From Oscheius tipulae (lineage: Eukaryota > Nematoda > Chromadorea > Rhabditida > Rhabditidae): 64,000 bases of DNA. The notes beneath the pieces are model-generated. The model saw only the letters and a list, made by a program, of their open reading frames with translations. It did not search any database and was not told the DNA's origin. Shown in pieces: positions 24,255 through 37,039 of the stretch (its first letter is position 1; each line of letters opens with the position of its first letter). The stretch spans positions 10,912,001-10,976,000 of the forward strand of contig JASJZH010000006.1 of the NCBI GenBank assembly GCA_037178975.1. Reading direction: 5' to 3'. A program made the position numbers and the translations under genes.

Positions 24255-24602
24255 GTCTAAAGCAAGTGTTAGATTAGCACACAAGTTAGTAATGAGCGGA
24301 TTAGTAACCAGCTAAAAATCAGTAAATGGGAGAAGACAGAGAGTTTTATTTTTCACTGGAAATATGGCACGGGAAGCTATGAGATTTCTAGGGAATAGAT
24401 TCCATCACAGAAGGATTTCCTTTCAAAAAGCAAAGTGAAAATGCTAAAGTATACAAAAAATGCAAAGGTTTTCAAATGCATTGAGAGCCGCCGCTCGGGG
24501 CGCAGCCGCTTTCTTGTAATGGCCGAAGGAGTTGGGTAATGCTGAAATTGTTCATTGAAGTTTGTCTTCTTTTCTCCTCTGAATGGGGTAATCAAGGACG
24601 AC

Positions 24603-27354
24603 TCACCTGCAGTCAGCCCACGCTACACCTGCACCAGCTCGACATTCTTTGATCTCGGCCACAGGCTCCCAGATCCCTGTCGTGGTGTCGTAGCACTCCA
24701 CGGTGTTCAAGTAGCGCGTCCCGTCGTGGCCTCCAATTGCGTAGAGGAAGCCGCCCATGGCTGCGACACCGACTCCGCCTAATGATCAAATTATGAAAAG
24801 CTAGGTGACGATAAATAACCTCTGGGACTGCCCATTGTTGGAAGGTTTTCCCAAGAATCAGTCGTTGGGTTGTATCGTTCACATGTTGATAGCGGGGAGT
24901 TGTCGTCAAAACCTCCGAGCGCGTAGAGGTAACCATCCATGACGCAAACCCCGGCTCCGGCTCTGCAATAGGCTAGATATGTGCAGGCTTTAAAGTTTCA
25001 AGGTATTTTGAAATGTTCTTTACTCTGCATTCGTACTGTCATCCTGAAATCTATCATATTACCAGCATAACACTTTGCCATTTTCAGCTGCCATATTAAT
25101 TATGTTGTCCCTGTCAATGCTATGCATATATTAAACAATACATGTTGAAGACGGACTGATCTAAATTTCAACACTGCTACTTGGTATTACCTTCGATAGC
25201 ACATGGGCTTGATCATCTTCCACTTGTTGAGGAGAGGGTCGTATCGTTCACAAGAGTCGAGAGAAGACGAGCCGTCATTACCTCCAACTGCGTAGAGATG
25301 ATGTTCGAGGGCTGTGACACCGACTCCTCCACGTTGAATATGCATCTTGGCAGCCTCGATCCAGGTGTCGAGCTCGATATCGTAACGCTCGACCGTCTGG
25401 GATTAGAATATATACTACAATTTTGGCTGTCATGGTAACCTGGAAGCACGTTTGGTCATCTAGTCCTCCCACAGCAAAAATAGCCTCCCCGATGGCGGCT
25501 ACGGCAATGCCTCTAAAAAAAACAGCACGGTCATATACATTCCGTTGACCGACTCTACCTTCTGCTCGTGTTCATTGGAGCGATACGTCGCCATGCGCCG
25601 GCTGCCGGATCGAACACTTCGGCCGAGGCGAGATGCGTCTGTCCGTCATGCCCTCCGATGGCGTATAACTTGCCTATCACGCTCACGACCCCCACATGAC
25701 GACGCTGTTGAGTCATTTCCGGTACTGCTAGCCATCGATTCTTTCTCCAGTCGTACGCTTCCACACTCCGGAACGGGTCACCGATTGTACCTGTTATGAG
25801 ATTAAAGAAGAACGGATTAAGAAATCTATACCTCTGCCTCCTGCACAAAATATCACGCCGGCAGTCGATTTACGAGGTCGAGAGTGCTTTGTCGAATTAG
25901 CCGGGGCTGTTTTTTCAACACTCTGAACGGAAGATGGACAGCAATTGTTCACATTCTACCTGTCCAGCAGCATATTGGTAGCAGCTTTCTTCTTTTCTGG
26001 CCAAGCCTGGTAGTACCGCATGTTCGGATCCGTTCTTGATGAGCTCAATGAGCGCGTCGCATACAATGTCTCGACACTCGCGGCTGCTCTGAATATCAAA
26101 GGAAATTAGGAAGATAGAGTCGGATATTACCTGTATGTAGGTGTGATTGCGTACCACATCCAAAAGATAGCGACTCTGTAGCTGGGGAAGCTGCACGTAC
26201 TTCAAGAGTTCGGGGAAGTAGCTCATTCGTTCTTCTTCATCAGCCGCAATCCATGAGATTACCGATTCGAAAACCTTTAACTTTGTATATTGGATTAGTG
26301 GCTAATCCTACCTCCTCTTCCTTCTCTACATTTAGATCGCTACGCTTGATAAGATCACGTAGATGATTAAAAGGGATTGTAAAGAAATCCTCCAGTTTTT
26401 GAACCTCCTACAATTTTCAAACTATCAAAGATGGTAAGAAGGCTAACGGAAAAGTGGTCCACGGCGAAATCATCAGTATTCTCGAGGAGATCCACGCAGT
26501 TGTACTGCTCGGCAAACTGACGAATTGACAAGCAGTTGGCGGTCGTAAGGAACCGAGACAAGAACTTTTGGCAAGCTAGACAAACATTGTCCATCTGGAT
26601 TGGATTTGGCTGAGAAAAAGGAAACTCTATGGTACCTGAAGAATTGAAGCGGCAAACAGCAGATTCTGTACATTGTCGCTCTCGATCCGAATTGTACTCG
26701 TGTAAACAAAGTCAATCAGGAGACCAAGTGACTCGGCCGTAATGTCCTGCACAGATCTCTTAGGTACTTTTCTAAGTCCCTTACATTGATTTTTATGCGA
26801 CTCTGTGTCGCCTCCAACATGGGGCTGGTGAACATTGACCTAAAGTACGGAATGCTCGCAGCAAGTACACATCGGTGAGCCGCAATAATAACACCTTCGA
26901 TCTAGGAAAATAGAAAGATCTGGGTCAAAATTTGTATTTTCGCACCTCGAGTTCGACATCGCACATGCTATTCTGAGAGCGGAAGTTGGCCAGCATGTTG
27001 AGCATCGAGGGAGCTTGCTGATGGTCATTGTAGACGTAGGCCTCGACTGCTGGGATTATGTTATTCACCGCGGGCCCTAATAGAAAAATATTGCAAAATA
27101 TAAAAAGTTGCAACCTATAGGGAAGCAGGAAGATCCCGAAGGAGGTGCAGGTGGCAGGCCGGGAATATATGACGAGGTGCCGGGATTTTCATCTGAAAAT
27201 TTTATTTTTTGATTGTATACATATAACGCGAATGAACCAACCCATTGTGCAGAATGACTGCTCAATGCTACAATTCTCAACAAGAAATACACGAGGGCTG
27301 TTTTGATACCATCTTACCTGCCATATGAACATCGATTGTGCCATCGACCGACAT
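24603..27354 (-). CDS. KLHL8: BTB-BACK-Kelch protein, KLHL8 orthologue
   Basis: Starts at 27354 (MSVDGTIDVHMA) and reads through about 13 exons. A short proline-rich leader (IPGLPPAPPSGSS) is followed by BTB at about residues 60-165 (MCDVELEIEGVIIAAHRCVL, then IPYFRSMFTSPMLEATQSRI), BACK (ANCLSIRQFAEQYNCVDLLE, then DHFSEVQKLEDFFTIP), a basic linker (RPRKSTAGVIFCAGG) and six Kelch repeats including DPFRSVEAYDW, RRHVGVVSVIGKLYAIGGHDG, AIFAVGGLDDQTCFQTVERY, LYALGGFDDNSPLSTCERYN and LYAIGGHDGTRYLNTVECYD. The order and these phrases match vertebrate KLHL8, a substrate receptor of cullin-3 ubiquitin ligases; the nematode counterpart KEL-8 promotes turnover of rapsyn. The stop used (24603) gives AGVAWADCR; a further small exon after the AATTTCAG acceptor near 24555 could replace it. 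A 5' untranslated exon probably lies at about 27411-27540. Confidence 0.92.
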
Positions 27355-30300
27355 CCTGGAAGAGCCTGAAACAGTAAAATAGTTAAATAGTTTCAAAGAA
27401 ATGAAAAAGCCTACTTCGCACGTCACCGATGAAGATTTTCTGGGCGAAGTAGCAATGAGGAGGGGAATCAGCTCTTAGCTGCTGTGCCCAAGGGGCAGGT
27501 GAAACGGTAGTCGAGCTCCACCTGTAACGTCTTCCCTGAAAGTCATATACTATTTTATATCTTGTAAAAATCAATAAAAGATACATAAAATACGACCCAT
27601 CTGGGTCGTAAATGGCAAGTACGGGCAAAAATTGTCTGTAATCGGGAAAAAAAGGCGGTAACTACTCAAAAACTCTTTGTTATTGAATTTTGGCGTCGGA
27701 CTGAAATCGTTTAAAACACCGTTTGAAAATGCTTATCATGTATGTTTGCTTCAAATGCTCAAAAGTAGCAGTCGGGAGCAGAAGGGAAGTAAAAAGAAGA
27801 CTAGTGAGTGTTTATGCTGGGCGCACATGGAACAGCTGTGAATGGATGCGGTAAACGTGCTCGCAGAGCAATAACGGGAGGGGCCGACTTCACAACCCAA
27901 TAAAACAATTACGAAGTCTCTTGCTGGACGAAGACTTTCGGAACTGAACGCTCGACTTTTCTTTTCTGTGTACCGAACAGCCTTGAGGGGCCGTTTCACA
28001 GACGTTTTCTCGCTGCGCCCGGGAAGCGGATGCTACGGGCGCTTGGCGGTAAAAACGACTCGAACAATAGAAGGGCCATGTGGTTCTATTGAGAACAGTT
28101 CTTCAACTTCTATTCTTGGCAAGTTTTCCATGATAGCTAATCCCTTCACTGGATGGACGAACAGTATGATGTGGATTGATGTTTGGCACTGGGAGAAAAA
28201 GTGTGAAGCACAAACAGAAAAATCGGGGGAAGATTGCCTCAAGCAGATGTTGCGCAACGCCAAACAGACTCTCTCTCTCTTTCTCATGGGAACCGGTCAA
28301 CGCTCTCTCCTCCTCGAGAGCGCTGTGTTGCTTTGTGAAAAAGTCATATCCCGGCAAAGGATTCAAAGAAAAAAAATTGAAAAACATACCGGACTTGCAC
28401 GGAAAGGAGGTCGAGAAGAGCTGGCAGGCGGCTCAGAATCTAAATCTTAATATTTCGATTAGTCAAATACAGCTGCATCCGCTTTCTTTACACAATCCTC
28501 TCAGGAAAAGATTATATGGCTGACCTGGAATAGAACAAATCAGTTAAAAACATTTTTCATGTACTTTCTACTTGGGAAAACAGAGTACAGCAAAGGGAGA
28601 ACCTTACCACCACAGCCATTAACGGACCAGTCCACCATTGTTTCCAAAGGAAGAGGAAATCGAAAAACTATACTATGAGAAGTATATGGTAGTGGCTGGT
28701 CGGCAGACGGTCTCTTCTCATTTGCCAGACATTAAAAGTGCAGAAGCCAGTTCACGCAATACAATCAGATGTTTGCAAACCATGCGCTGTCACAAGCTAA
28801 GCGCGCTTTATGAGAACGTGTTTCTTACGCTTTATCTGATCCGGGAAGCAGCTTCTGGGGGCCATTGTCTCCAACCGCATCGAGTTCTGGACCGCCCTGT
28901 TGCGCAATGGTTACGTACTGCAGAGACTTTAGAAAACAGGGAGAGGCAAGCATTCCGTGTTAGGAGGGAAATTACAAAGGTTATGGTTTTTTACCAGAAG
29001 GCGTAATAATAGATACCTTCTTAAAGCGAGTGTCTCACTAAGCGCCCAAGTAACCAAAGTTGGTGCGCATAGCTCAAAAAATTTGGCGGGAACGCCAAAA
29101 AAAGTTGATAAACTCGTGATTTTTACGTTTTGCTGTAGGTTTTCAACTCTCGTATGCTGTTTATCATAGTGAGCGTGATAAAACGAGTTAGACCAAACCA
29201 AAAAGAGAAGAAAAATGGTCCGAAATAGCTAAACTTTGGTATTTAATGTTTTACTCTCATTTTTATAGCCTACTTCTCTTTTTTGTCCACGTTAGCAGTA
29301 GTGTTTTAACAATAAGGCTACAAATGTCGACAAAAATCGGCAAAAATCCATATTTCTTAGCTTTGGAATAAACAAGGTTTGGATTGCCGCGCGATATACG
29401 GTAGATTCGCGGCAAAGTGTTTCGTAGCACGACACTCGCTCTAAGATCTATTGAAAAATTTTTCAAATTTTTCTCATAGATTATTTATCGTATCAAAAGC
29501 TAGAAATGGTATTTCCCTTACCGTGTGAGCAACCGGCCAAGTTTTTGCCTTGGATTCGACAGTGTAGCATGCGTGCTCTAGCTTCTAGCCCGTACCGTAT
29601 CGACTATACGTTATTCGAACGTACTTCGCAACTGAACGACTTCTTTTTTCAGTTAATAGGCGTATTTTGGCAGGTACAGACGTCTCCAAAGCGTGTACAC
29701 CACCCCTTTGGAGAACTTACTAGTGAGAATATCCGAACTAATGCTACTTGATACCGTCGAAACTATGAATAGGTGATCAGATACTCGAAGGGAGGCGGCT
29801 AATGTTACCAATTCAACATATTTAGCTCATCTTGAAGAAAATGAATGAGTGAATCTAAATATAGAAGTTGTACGCCCTCAAGCTGTCCCTACCTTTAACG
29901 AAGTCAATGTTTTTGTATAAAACTGGCACTACAACAAAGAGATTGGCGATGAACTGCAAAAAATTGCATCACCAGATCATTCATCAAACTACCATCACAG
30001 CTAATATGCATTTCATAGAAGTTGGCCTTTGTCTGAACCTTTTTGAGTTCCATGTTGACATCATAACAAACCTCGAGCATGATGTCGTCTTCTTAAAAGG
30101 ATTCTTCTCAAGAGTAGGACTACGCAAACGATGTCTATTAGCCATTTTCAAGGAATGAAAAAGTTTTTTTTATTCAAAGGCGGAACTGGCTCAGATCTCT
30201 TCAGAAAAAAACTATGGGGGATCCGAGTAATGAGTCGAATCGTGGGACTGGGACTTGTAAATTAACACCGACGCAGATAACAAGCTGAGGCAGCCTGTCG

Positions 30301-31249
30301 TTCCCACACGAGATTTGGTATTTCGAATATTTCTATCACTTTGTCCTATCTACTGTTAACATGTCCTTGTCATATACCTTTGTACCAAACGTGTTGTCTT
30401 TTGAAACTGTATTTTTCTCTATTCCATCTTTAAAATCATCTTTCACCGTCTTAAAAATGAAGAGCAGCAAAGTTGAATAAGATAATATAAGCCTGATGCA
30501 GCAATTGTTGGTTACTGCAGTAAACTCTAGGAACAAACTTACGGAATTAACGGTTCTTGCAATTACAGCATTCTTCTAAAATTTTCTTTACTTTGCCCAG
30601 GTCTTTAACTGTTCAAAATGAAAATAGCTAGTGGCCTCAACTGTTAGGCACTATCGGTTGTGGCCACAACTGGTAGGCGACGTGGGTCCTTTTCGTGTCT
30701 GAAACTGTTCCGAACGAAGTAAGGAAGGCGAAAGATTAAAAAAGCCTTTTGGGCCTGTAATACACACTGTATAGATGAAAACGCCGATTTTTAAGTTAAA
30801 CTCTGCGACCAAATACTGTTACATCCGATCCAAAGGAAATTTATGATTCATTTTAAAACTTTCCAAGACGCATGTGTAAGATCAATCCAGTTTCAAATGG
30901 TATTTATTGCAAGTAAAGGTTTCAAAGTTCTCAGTGTATAAAAAAGAATTTAAACATTAAAGGTCCCACCACGGCCGGTCCTACGTTTACACGCTCCCAT
31001 CCAAAAGTGTGTGGCGGCAACAAATGTACAGCCTTTCGTAGAACCCCTCTAAAACATTATTTACTGTTGTTTTTTGAAGTATTCTTGGACTAGAATTTGT
31101 GATTAAAAAAAAACCTTGATAATATTTCAATACAACAAGTTTTTTCTACCTGCCCGATTCGACTTATAAGCAGGAATCCTTGTTTGTTATTTTCCACTTG
31201 TCCGCAGAGAACTTTCAATTTTCAGTTTTTTTTTCAAACATAAAAAGCG
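27355..31249. other. 3.9-kb stretch without a supported gene
   Basis: It includes the 5' UTR and promoter of KLHL8 at its left end and the upstream region of ZFPL1 at its right. Several open frames (for example 28638-29006 +, 28033-28287 -, 29868-30158 +) have no recognisable domains and conflict with each other. A minisatellite copy lies at 30625-30690. Confidence 0.5.
30625..30690. repeat. 29-bp palindromic minisatellite, locus 8
   Basis: Two units: AGTGGCCTCAACTGTTAGGC, then CGGTTGTGGCCACAACTGG. About 560 bp upstream of ZFPL1. Confidence 0.85.
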
Positions 31250-32957
31250 ATGGGCTTGTGCAAATGCCCAAAAAGAAAGGTGACGAGTTTATTCTGCAGG
31301 GAGCACAATGTCAACGTTTGCGAGCATTGTATGGCTGAGTCACACAAGCAGGTTGGGAGTTTGTTTATTGCGTTTTGACTTTTCTTTTCAGTGTGTTATC
31401 AAATCATTCTCGGATTGGCTGTCAGATTCTGATGCCGAGTCAAACTGTCTCCTATGTAATCATCCGCTTCGAGATGCCGAATGCGTCCGTTTGCAGTGTC
31501 TAGGTGAGAGTCATTCCATTAAATCTGTAACTGATGTCGTGCACTCATTCGGAACGCTTGGAGTCAGAAAGTTATGGTACATTGCGAAACTCGCGCCCAA
31601 ATCTTAGTAATAAGTATCATTCGTTGCACTTCATCGGTAACCAAAATTTTTGCTTTAAGACAAAGAAAAGATGACCCTACCGTACCGTTTAAATATATGA
31701 TTCAATTCCAGCTCCACTATTTATTAGCTAGCCAGATTCTTACAAGTACCGTTTCATAATACCTCAAAGTTTACCTTTAATGTTTTGTTAGGCAGACAAT
31801 GCTCTTCACGTGCTCTTCAAACCATAGGTCGTCCTTCCCATACAAAAAAGTTTTGGCATCACTAAGCATTTTCACCCATACCTTCTTAGTCGATCTGTTT
31901 ACTCTGAAGTAGCTAGTACATACAATGTTCAGACATATACCACACTTCCTGTCTTGCGGAATACGGATTCTCTCATCCTGCACATACTGCCCCAGCTGGA
32001 TATAGATGTCCTACTTGCAAGTAAGCAAACTTTTTATTAACAAAAATATACATTTTTAGAACTGGAATCATTCCTGAACCGAACTCCTCTTCTATTATTG
32101 TGAGCAAGCTTCGAGAGTTTCTGACCCAAGTGAACTGGGCACGGCCGGCGCTAGGACTTGCACCGGTTAGAATACACTATATTACGGTTTTACACAAGTT
32201 TCCAGCTTCCCAAGTTTGACAGAAGTACTATCGCTCCTGTTCATGTGGAGCAGTCGATACCTGCTCCTACTGCCGTCTACGAAGTGCCACCCATTGCCAA
32301 GCACAATCATGTCCAGTTGGACATGGGCAGTGGAAATGCACAGTTCGATAACATTGTCAGACACCAGGCTCCTGCTCCAACGCCAAAAATGTATCCAGTT
32401 CCATCACCTCCGTCGATGGCAGACACTTTGATCACAGGTAACAATCAAGCATTCTGTATCGGATAGTATTTAAGTGGTTGTTGTGACCACAGCTGGTAGT
32501 CGCCGCCGGGCGTGGCCACAACTGTTAGGTGCAGTTGGTTGTGGCCACAGTTAATTAGATAGATAGATATTTCATTTGCCATATGAACAAACATTGAAAG
32601 AGGGAGAAGGGGAGTTGATAACTTTTCAATCTGTCTCTCCTCCGTGTCTAAATCTTTTATACTCCAGCTCGACGCAAACAAGAACTCGACATGGAGCCTC
32701 TGCTCTCGAGAAACGAGGATGAGAACAAGTACGAGAGAAGGACTAACATCAGAAGGTAGAATTAGTCTAAATTTTATTTAAAAGAACCTTGCAGCTCCGG
32801 AATGAGATGCTCTAGCAAACGGAAGCTGATTTACATTGTTGGCGGCCTTTTCACTCTCCTCTTTCTCTTGATGCTGATGCACAACAACAAAGATTCCGAT
32901 CCTCTCTTGAATCCTCAAATGGATCCCAATATGGCACAAGTCGCCCCAGAATCCTAA
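31250..32957 (+). CDS. ZFPL1: Zinc finger protein-like 1 (Golgi membrane protein)
   Basis: Seven exons. The N-terminus [20 protein letters not shown], followed by [11 protein letters not shown] and a RING-like second half ([18 protein letters not shown], then [20 protein letters not shown] and YRCPTCK), is nearly diagnostic of ZFPL1. [16 protein letters not shown] is the conserved segment after the zinc fingers. A proline-rich linker follows, then a C-terminal membrane anchor ([18 protein letters not shown]) and the typical ending [19 protein letters not shown]1 is an integral cis-Golgi protein that binds GM130 and helps maintain the cis-Golgi. The start is fixed by the conserved N-terminus. 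Intron 2 is long for this genome (about 430 nt), and the intron before the arginine-rich exon holds a minisatellite. NDUFS1 begins 255 bp downstream on the same strand. Confidence 0.95.
32476..32555. repeat. 29-bp palindromic minisatellite, locus 9
   Basis: Three units: GTTGTGACCACAGCTGGTAG, GCGTGGCCACAACTGTTAGG and GGTTGTGGCCACAG. Inside a ZFPL1 intron. Confidence 0.9.
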
Positions 32958-33211
32958 AACTTCCCAGCATAATCTAATCCGGGTAACTACGTCTTGGTCT
33001 TAACTATCGTACACGCTGTATTATAGAATTCCACATTTCTCAACTGGTCTGTGCATTGTGATTTCAATTTGGTTGTATAGCGGTCTGTAACTTTTCTGTA
33101 TTGCTTAAGAGGATTTTATTGGGTATGAACTCCCTGTGATATTTACCGGTTCTTGCCGAGAACTACTATATTTTGCTTTGATGATGCTAAAGTGCACAGT
33201 CTAGGGTAGAC

Positions 33212-36200
33212 ATGCAGCGACTCGGAGCCTCGCTGGCAAGAGCAGCCAGCAAGAGCCGTGTTCCTACAAGATGCCAATCGTCTGCTGCCGCTCCTGAGAG
33301 AATCGAAGTTTTCGTAGATGACAAGAAAGTTTTGGTCGATCCCGGCATGACCATTCTCCAGGTCTGTCTCTGTCTGTGTCTCTGTCTCAGTCTCTGTTCC
33401 TGCTATACACCGAAAACCGTCCACTCAGGAAAAACTTATTCATTTATTGAAAAAAAAAATGTTTACGCCGTTTCAAACGGGGAATTTCCTTGCAAATCCG
33501 GTAGATTACGCGGGTGCGAGACGGGCAGCACAGATGTTTTAACTTTGTTTCCTTTTCTTTAGTCACTCTAGCCCATAGGCAACGAAGAGAAGCCGGTGTA
33601 ACACGGATAGGTAATTCCGTTGACAGTCGAGACGAAGATGATAACAATGGCAAATATCATTGTTTGGTACTTGTGGTCTATTTTCTGGGCTTTTATTGAA
33701 AAAGAGCTGCAGGACAGTGTCTCAGTGGGGAGACGAGTGAGAAAGTAATTGACCAATTGAACAACAAAACAGCATTTCTCTATCTCTGACTGAACACAAA
33801 ATGGTAAACGGCTATTTCAGGCTTGTGCCCTGGTCGGTGTCGACATTCCTCGCTTTTGCTACCATGACCGTCTCTCTATTGCCGGTAACTGCCGTATGTG
33901 CCTTGTTGAGGTTGAGAAGAGTGTCAAGCCGGTCGCCTCATGTGCCATGCCCGTCATGAAGGGAATGAAAATCAAGACCAACACAGATTTTGTTCGCAAA
34001 GCCCGCGAAGGTGTCATGGAATTCCTGCTCCAGAACCATCCTCTTGACTGCCCTATCTGTGACCAGGGAGGAGAATGCGACCTTCAGGACCAGGCCATGA
34101 ACTTTGGAAGTGATCGTGGCCGTCTGGATTGCAGAAATGATGGAAAGAGAGCCGTCGAGGACAAGAACATCGGGCCTTTGGTCAAGACGGTCATGACCCG
34201 TTGCATCCAATGCACTCGTTGTGTCCGATTCGCTAATGAGGTTGCCGCCTTCCCCGATTTTGGTACAACTGGTCGCGGTGTTGATCTTCAGGTTTCTATA
34301 TTACTGAACAACCTATCTAAAAATTTAGATTGGAACCTACGTGGAGAAATTCTTTGCTTCTGAGCTTTCCGGCAACATTATCGATATCTGCCCTGTTGGA
34401 GCCCTGACCAGCAAGCCCTACTCTTTCACTGCTCGCCCATGGGAGACCAGAAAGACAGAATCGGTCGACGTCATGGATGCCACCGGATCCAATATCGTTC
34501 TCACTCACAGAACCGGCGAACTCCTCCGTGTCATTCCGAAAATGAACGATGTGGGTTGATATGTCAAAAATCCTTACACAATTTTGTAGAACATCAACGA
34601 GGAATGGATCTCCGATCGCACTCGGTTCGCCATTGATGGTCTCAAGACCCAGCGTCTTCTGACTCCCATGATCAAGGGACAGGATGGTCTTCTGAAGCCG
34701 GCTTCTTGGGAAGAGGCTCTCTTCACAATTGCCCAGAAGCTGCGCGACACTCCTGCCGACCAGAAGGCTGCTGTTGTTGGGGGACTTTCGGACGTTGGTA
34801 TGTATAAGCCATCATTTTTAAGACGTAAACTGTTAAAGAATCGATGCTCGCCCTCAAGGATCTGTTCAACCGTTTCAATAGCGACAACATCTGCACAGAA
34901 CATGAGTTCCCCAGCGGAAGCGGAGGATCCGATCTCCGTTACAACTACATATTCAACGACGGCATCGCCGGCGTCGAGCAGGCTGATGCTCTTCTTCTGA
35001 TCGGGACAAACCCGAGATTCGAGGCTCCTGTTCTGAATGCTCGTATTCGTAAGGCGTGAGTTTTTCTACATAGCTTTACAAAGTTGGGTCGAAGCTAGTT
35101 GAATGATCATCGTAAAAGAATAATAAAGACAAAAGAGAAAACGTTCCTTCAGTTGCCGAGAAACTAGCGGCAGAAAGTTATCCACCGAGTCAGCAACAAA
35201 CTCATTCAGATACCTCTATTCTGACATCGAGGTCGGAGTCATTGGCGGAAACGCTGATCTCACATACGACTATGCACATCTCGGTAGCAATGCTTCTGCT
35301 ATTGACGACGTTCTTGCTGGTAAATCCGACTTCGCTAAGGTTTGTAAACAATAATAGGTTTTACAAGACATTTCTAGCGTCTCGCCTCTGCCAAGAATCC
35401 ACTCATCATCGTTGGTTCGGATGCTCTGAAGGGAGAGCAAGGAGGAGTCCTTCTGGCCAAGGTGCAACAGCTGGCCGAAAAACTTCAAGCCAGCACCAGC
35501 GGCAAAGTTTTCAACGTTCTTCACCAGTGGGCCGGAGAGGTTGGAGCTCTTGACTTGGGTTACAAGGTGAAGCTTGTTCCTTTCCTTCATAAATCTAAAT
35601 CAAGGCCGGAACCAGTGTCATCCGCAAGAGACCAGTCAAGTTCCTCTACTTGCTCGGAGCCGACGAGGGATGTGTAACTCGCCAGAACCTCGATCCTCAT
35701 GCCTTTGTCGTCTATCAAGGTCATCACGGTGATGCTGGAGCTGATATTGCTGACGTTGTTCTTCCCGGAGCTGCCTACACCGAGAAGGAAGCTACTTATG
35801 TCAATACAGAGGGACGATCCCAGAGGTTTCAGCCAAAAGTTTGTCTTACTGTCTTATATTCAGAACCCTCCCCGCTTTGGCTCCTCCGGGAGAGGCTCGA
35901 GTGGACTGGAAGATCATTCGTGCCATCTCTGAGGTCTCTGGAAAAACTCTGCCCTACGACGATCTGAAGCAACTGCGCCAGAGAATGACCGAAGTCGCTC
36001 CCCATTTAGTGAGATACGGAGATGTTGAGGAGCCTGTTGCCGTTAAGAATGCCAGCCAACTTGCTCAGGTGATATTAATTCTTTTTGACAGTACCATAGT
36101 TTCAGTCGGGTACCTTGAATGTTGATGTGACTGCCGCCCAGAAAGAATTGGCCGACTTCTACATCACGAATGTTATCACTAGGAATTCTACTTCAATGGC

Positions 36201-36276
36201 ACAGGCTAGGAAAGCCGCTCTTAGGGCAAAGGAAGATCCCTACATGGATATTCCCCAGCTCCATGCTCATGCCTAA
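33212..36276 (+). CDS. NDUFS1: NADH:ubiquinone oxidoreductase 75-kDa subunit (complex I)
   Basis: Starts at 33212 with a mitochondrial targeting sequence ([20 protein letters not shown]). An N-terminal 2Fe-2S ferredoxin domain follows ([19 protein letters not shown], then VASCAMP), then the H/C-coordinated 4Fe-4S segment ([20 protein letters not shown]) and the second 4Fe-4S motif ([12 protein letters not shown], later IDICPVGAL). The rest is the molybdopterin-oxidoreductase-like domain, from [14 protein letters not shown] to QLHAHA. It is a core subunit of the electron-input module in the matrix arm of complex I. All cluster cysteines that I can align are present. Nine introns join cleanly; the first (460 nt) opens with a TCTG/TCTC microsatellite. 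An AATAAA at 36362-36367 is the likely poly(A) signal. It is downstream of ZFPL1 in the same orientation. Confidence 0.97.
33362..33402 (+). repeat. (TCTG/TCTC)n microsatellite at a splice donor
   Basis: GTCTGTCTCTGTCTGTGTCT and similar words begin at the NDUFS1 intron 1 donor itself, so repeat-length change could affect splicing. Confidence 0.7.
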
Positions 36277-36419
36277 AGTTTTACACATGCAAATCGACGG
36301 TGTATCTTTAGCCTTCCGTAGATTTTAGTGTATAATTGTGGCGTTGTGTTTTTAGAGATCGAATAAATGGATTTCCTGATTTTTTTTGGGAAAAGACCGG
36401 GTTTATACATTCGTTGTTT

Positions 36420-36503
36420 ACGGCCGCAACTACCAGCTGTGGTGGGCACAATCGACTGAGCCTACCAGCTGTGGCCACAACCAACTGCGCCTAACAGCTG
36501 TGA
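36420..36503. repeat. 29-bp palindromic minisatellite, locus 10
   Basis: Three units in the orientation opposite to loci 5 and 11, including CAGCTGTGGCCACAACCAAC and CTGCGCCTAACAGCTGTG. Immediately 3' of NDUFS1. Confidence 0.9.
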
Positions 36504-36519
36504 TAAGAGCTTAAGATTG

Positions 36520-36770
36520 AACTGTCTCTCTAGAAACTCTAAACTACACATACACATCATTTTCTATGCACAACAGAAATTACATTAAGCTGTACTTCAC
36601 ATTAAACACTATCAACTTTTTGGAAAGACATTATTTCAAGAATGAGCGAAGGAGTCCAAGAGTTGGCCAGCATTGCAATAAAGTCCACAAAACGCCGGCC
36701 TAACGAATAACTTGGCCCATAGCAAAACATAACTAACCCATTGTCTGTTCACGTGTTTCCGTAATTGGAA
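36520..36770 (-). pseudogene. Chemoreceptor gene fragment (decayed duplicate of the neighbour)
   Basis: About 200 bp align closely with exon 2 of the intact 7TM gene next door. Both share a minus-strand stretch reading DFIAMLANSWTP, and a long near-identical block containing GAGTCCAAGAGTTGGCCAGC. The copy lacks 9 nt (in frame), has an extra base that shifts the frame after the LILEIM stretch, and then hits a stop. Flanking exons are not recognisable. It is a dead partial tandem duplicate. Confidence 0.75.
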
Positions 36771-37039
36771 TTACCGTATAGAATCACAGCAGAAGCGTCG
36801 TGTAAAGTTTTGTAGCTGCATGATTAAAATTAGGCAGACCAATCAGTTCGTTATTAAGCGTTTGATAAAATGAAAAACTACGATAAGGAACAGGGTCCGA
36901 CGTCAACCAAAAAGCTTTAACGAAATGTATTCAAAAAAGGCTGCACCCAAAATGTTTCAACTACGTTATGACTGAATATTTTGTACACTTTTGCTATTGC
37001 TACAAACCGTCTGCTTAACAGCCAAGCATCAAACTTGAT

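Noticed and set aside
28638-29006. 122-codon ORF starting MFPKEEEIEKLYYEKYMVVA
   Set aside because: No recognisable domain or splice partner, and it is isolated in a gene-free stretch with conflicting frames.
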